From: Actinoplanes nipponensis
GTDB lineage: Bacteria > Actinomycetota > Actinomycetes > Mycobacteriales > Micromonosporaceae
Direction of reading: 5' to 3'
DNA: 64,000 nt
NCBI RefSeq assembly: GCF_016862275.1
Contig: NZ_BOMQ01000066.1
Coordinates: 33,186-97,185, forward strand
This document shows positions 62,520 to 64,000 of the stretch, one piece after another (the first letter of the stretch is position 1; each line of letters opens with the position of its first letter). Made by a program: the position numbers and the translations under genes. The notes under the pieces are model-generated. The model was not told the origin of the DNA. It worked only from the letters and a program-made list of their open reading frames with translations, and did not search any database.

Positions 62520-62853
62520 TCACCGGCCGTCGGCCATCTGGTTGATCGTACCGTTGTCGTGCCACCAGTGCTCCAGCGTCGTCGACCAGTCGTTCTGCCG
62601 TCGAGGGACCCTCTTGCCGGGCTGCTGGGCCTCGAGGAGGGCCGGCTTCTTCGCGGCCGCCCCCGGATGTCGGCCGCGTCCACCTCCGCGTCGGTCAAGG
62701 CGGCCACCTCGGCCGGCTTGACGGCGACCTCCTCATCGGACGGCATGACCTTGGTGATCTTCACCTTGACCTGGCTCGGGTGCTGCACCAAGGCGGCGAG
62801 ATGCTGACCGTCTCATTCGTAGCGCTCACGTTGCGCGCTGGTCATTCCTTGGC
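62520..62853 (-). pseudogene. disrupted small gene (in-frame stop plus frameshift)
   Basis: On the minus strand an ATG (about 62846) opens MTSAQRERYE, then TGA. The same frame goes on without a break as GQHLAALVQHPSQVKVKITK, PSDEEVAVKPAEVAALTDAE and DAADIRG. A shift at a GGGGG run is then needed to reach KKPALLEAQQPGKR, NDWSTTLEHWWHDNGTINQ and the stop at 62522-62520. The last part is well spaced to the following gene. I read it as a decayed gene. Function unknown. Confidence 0.45.
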
Positions 62854-62991
62854 GGCGACCATTCTGTGGGCTTCAGCTTGCATGGGCGCCCGGATCGTCC
62901 ATTCCGAAACAGGTGACGCGGCCGATGCCGGGCTGCTGGCGACGACTATAGGTGCGGCCGCCGCAATAATGGTTTCGAACCTGGACAACAT
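62842..62991 (-). CDS. possible 49-residue small protein
   Basis: A short minus-strand frame (MLSRFETIIAAAAPIVVASS to AHRMVAAKE) has GGGGAAGGA directly before the ATG and overlaps the next small frame by ATGA. Base composition is less GC-rich than neighbours. No family is recognised; it may be a remnant like the frame after it. Confidence 0.3.
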   Translation of the reverse strand: MLSRFETIIAAAAPIVVASSPASAASPVSEWTIRAPMQAEAHRMVAAKE

Positions 62992-62999
62992 TCCTTCCC

Positions 63000-63310
63000 C
63001 GTGTTTCTGAATCAGAAAATGGTGTTTGTGCCCTTTCTTGTGGGGTGTCTCCAGGGTTTCTGCCGGGTGCCTGGCCCGTATGGCCTGAGGTGGGGGCCGT
63101 CTGTGTGGCTGTTCGCCAGGTCGGTGCCCTGCGGTCGGGACCGGCGGCGGGGCATGAGCGTCGTGCTGTCCCGTCGGGGCAGTTGCCAGGCCCGGACCCG
63201 GGGGGACGGGGATAGCCGCTCAGCGTCGCCTGGTCCTTGCGGGAGGGGGTTGGGTTGGGGCTTCGTTCGGTGGTCGCTGCGGGGCGGGCGCGGTGGTGGC
63301 CGCGGAGCGG
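63000..63310. other. G-rich region with no supported gene
   Basis: Open frames exist on both strands, but all have poor starts, biased low-complexity translations and no recognisable domain. I see nothing else here. Confidence 0.5.
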
Positions 63311-63565
63311 CCACGGCGAGCCACGGCGAGCCACGGCGAGCCACGGTGGGCCACGGTGGGTCACGGGGGCCACGGTGGGCCACGGGGCGCGGCGGTGGGC
63401 CGCGGTGGGCCACGGGGCGCGGCGGTGGGCCGCGGTGGGCCGCAGTAGGCCGCGATGCGGCCACGGTGGGCCGCGAGGCGGCCACGGTGGGCCGCGAGGC
63501 GGCCACGGTGGGCCGCGAGGCGGCCGCGGTGGGCCGCGGTGGGCCGCGAGGCGGCCACGGGGCGA
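63311..63565. repeat. nested GC-rich tandem repeats
   Basis: Three layers are visible: a 10-bp unit CCACGGCGAG, three times from 63311, grading into CCACGGTGGG; a 30-bp unit repeated exactly at 63381-63410 and 63411-63440; and a 21-bp unit (GGCCACGGTGGGCCGCGAGG plus C) at 63459-63479, 63480-63500 and 63501-63521, followed by two variants. All are built from GGGCC and CACGG or CGCGG words. Because 21 and 30 divide by 3, frames stay open (RPTVAAS on the minus strand), but coding is not supported. Confidence 0.85.
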
Positions 63566-64000
63566 GGCGGTGGAGGCCGCGAGGCGGCCGCGGTGGGATG
63601 CCGGCGGGCGGAAGCCCCACGACGCAGACTCCCTCGCGTGGATCTTGATGAGACCGGCTGGCTCGGGTTTCAGACGGCTGGCGCCTCGGGGACCGGCGAG
63701 GGAGGCGGCCCGGACCACGGACAAGGAGCCCGCGTCGCCGCGCCGCGCCCTTGCCTGCACTGCGCCCCCGCCTCGCACCCGAGTCGGGACGACCGACTCC
63801 CCACGCGCTTTCCGCCGTAGTTCGCTTCCCGATCCCTGCGCGAAGCTCCCGGGCGGCGCGGGCCGGGATGCGACCAGGCAGCGCGGGCAAGGCGCGACCG
63901 AGGAATACCGGACGGCGCCGAGCCGGCCCTGGCGTCCGGACCAGGCGAAGACCGGCACAGCCGAGCCGGACGCCGACCGGGCAGGGGCCGGTGCGCCGGG
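63566..64000. other. window end without a supported gene
   Basis: No start signal, domain or RNA gene is recognisable. Open frames on both strands are Arg/Pro/Ala-rich shadows of the base composition. Confidence 0.45.

Noticed and set aside
63311..63565. CRISPR array
   Set aside because: Units are adjacent without unique spacers, and no cas genes are present.
63012..63890. A low-complexity protein with RPTVAAS repeats on the minus strand
   Set aside because: Repeats of length divisible by 3 keep several frames open on both strands; no start signal or conserved domain supports one of them.
1..64000. tRNA and rRNA genes
   Set aside because: No cloverleaf with conserved T-arm or rRNA motif was recognised in any intergenic space by eye; a covariance-model scan was not possible.

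Overview
The window is high-GC actinobacterial chromosome. Codons end in G or C, GTG and TTG starts are common, and many starts lie 6-9 nt after a TAnnnT -10 box, as in leaderless transcripts. It carries mycothiol-era protein families, an AroQ-delta chorismate mutase and a gene block that matches Mycobacterium tuberculosis Rv0948c-Rv0957 in order. The style (short leaderless genes, large secreted Pro/Thr-rich proteins, one FliA/WhiG-like promoter) fits Micromonosporaceae, possibly Actinoplanes. That last step is inference.

Layout. 1-5.0 kb: a cslA-glxA-endoglucanase operon that makes and oxidises a surface beta-glycan. 5.0-8.3 kb: two tandem secreted lysyl-oxidase-like copper enzymes on the minus strand. 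8.5-11.3 kb: PEP carboxylase. 11.3-13.6 kb: an SDR oxidoreductase divergent from a MerR regulator, then a MarR regulator coupled to a maleylpyruvate-isomerase-type protein. 13.6-16.7 kb: a subtilisin-like protease, a lipoprotein and a membrane-anchored EEP hydrolase. 16.7-20.1 kb: a four-gene ABC-2 exporter operon. 20.2-25.6 kb: a 1339-residue repeat-built secreted protein and a membrane-anchored GH26-like glycosidase.

25.7-38.8 kb is a polysaccharide locus with the full logic of a Wzx/Wzy system plus sulfation: a PAPS-forming enzyme, a Wzz/BY-kinase-like protein, a Wzy-like polymerase, a phosphotransferase-fold protein, two sulfotransferases, a Wzx-like flippase, a methyltransferase, a glycosidase lipoprotein, a WecG/TagA transferase and a GT2 transferase. 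I read it as a sulfated exopolysaccharide locus and as the best candidate for an undescribed system here.

38.8-62 kb is largely central metabolism: a DeoR regulator with galT, icd, an MBL hydrolase, a Uma2 nuclease, mdh, a pentapeptide protein, purH-purN-PerM, sucD-sucC, a B12-binding protein, two M23 peptidases, a UvrD/PcrA helicase, a 5'-nucleotidase and chorismate mutase. A remnant-rich strip (55.4-56.1 kb) interrupts the conserved block. The chorismate mutase is preceded by a leaderless 21-codon mini-ORF with Phe-Phe-Ser-Tyr codons and two strong hairpins, which looks like an aromatic-amino-acid attenuator. The last 1.5 kb holds disrupted small reading frames and a GC-rich tandem-repeat array, with no gene I can support.
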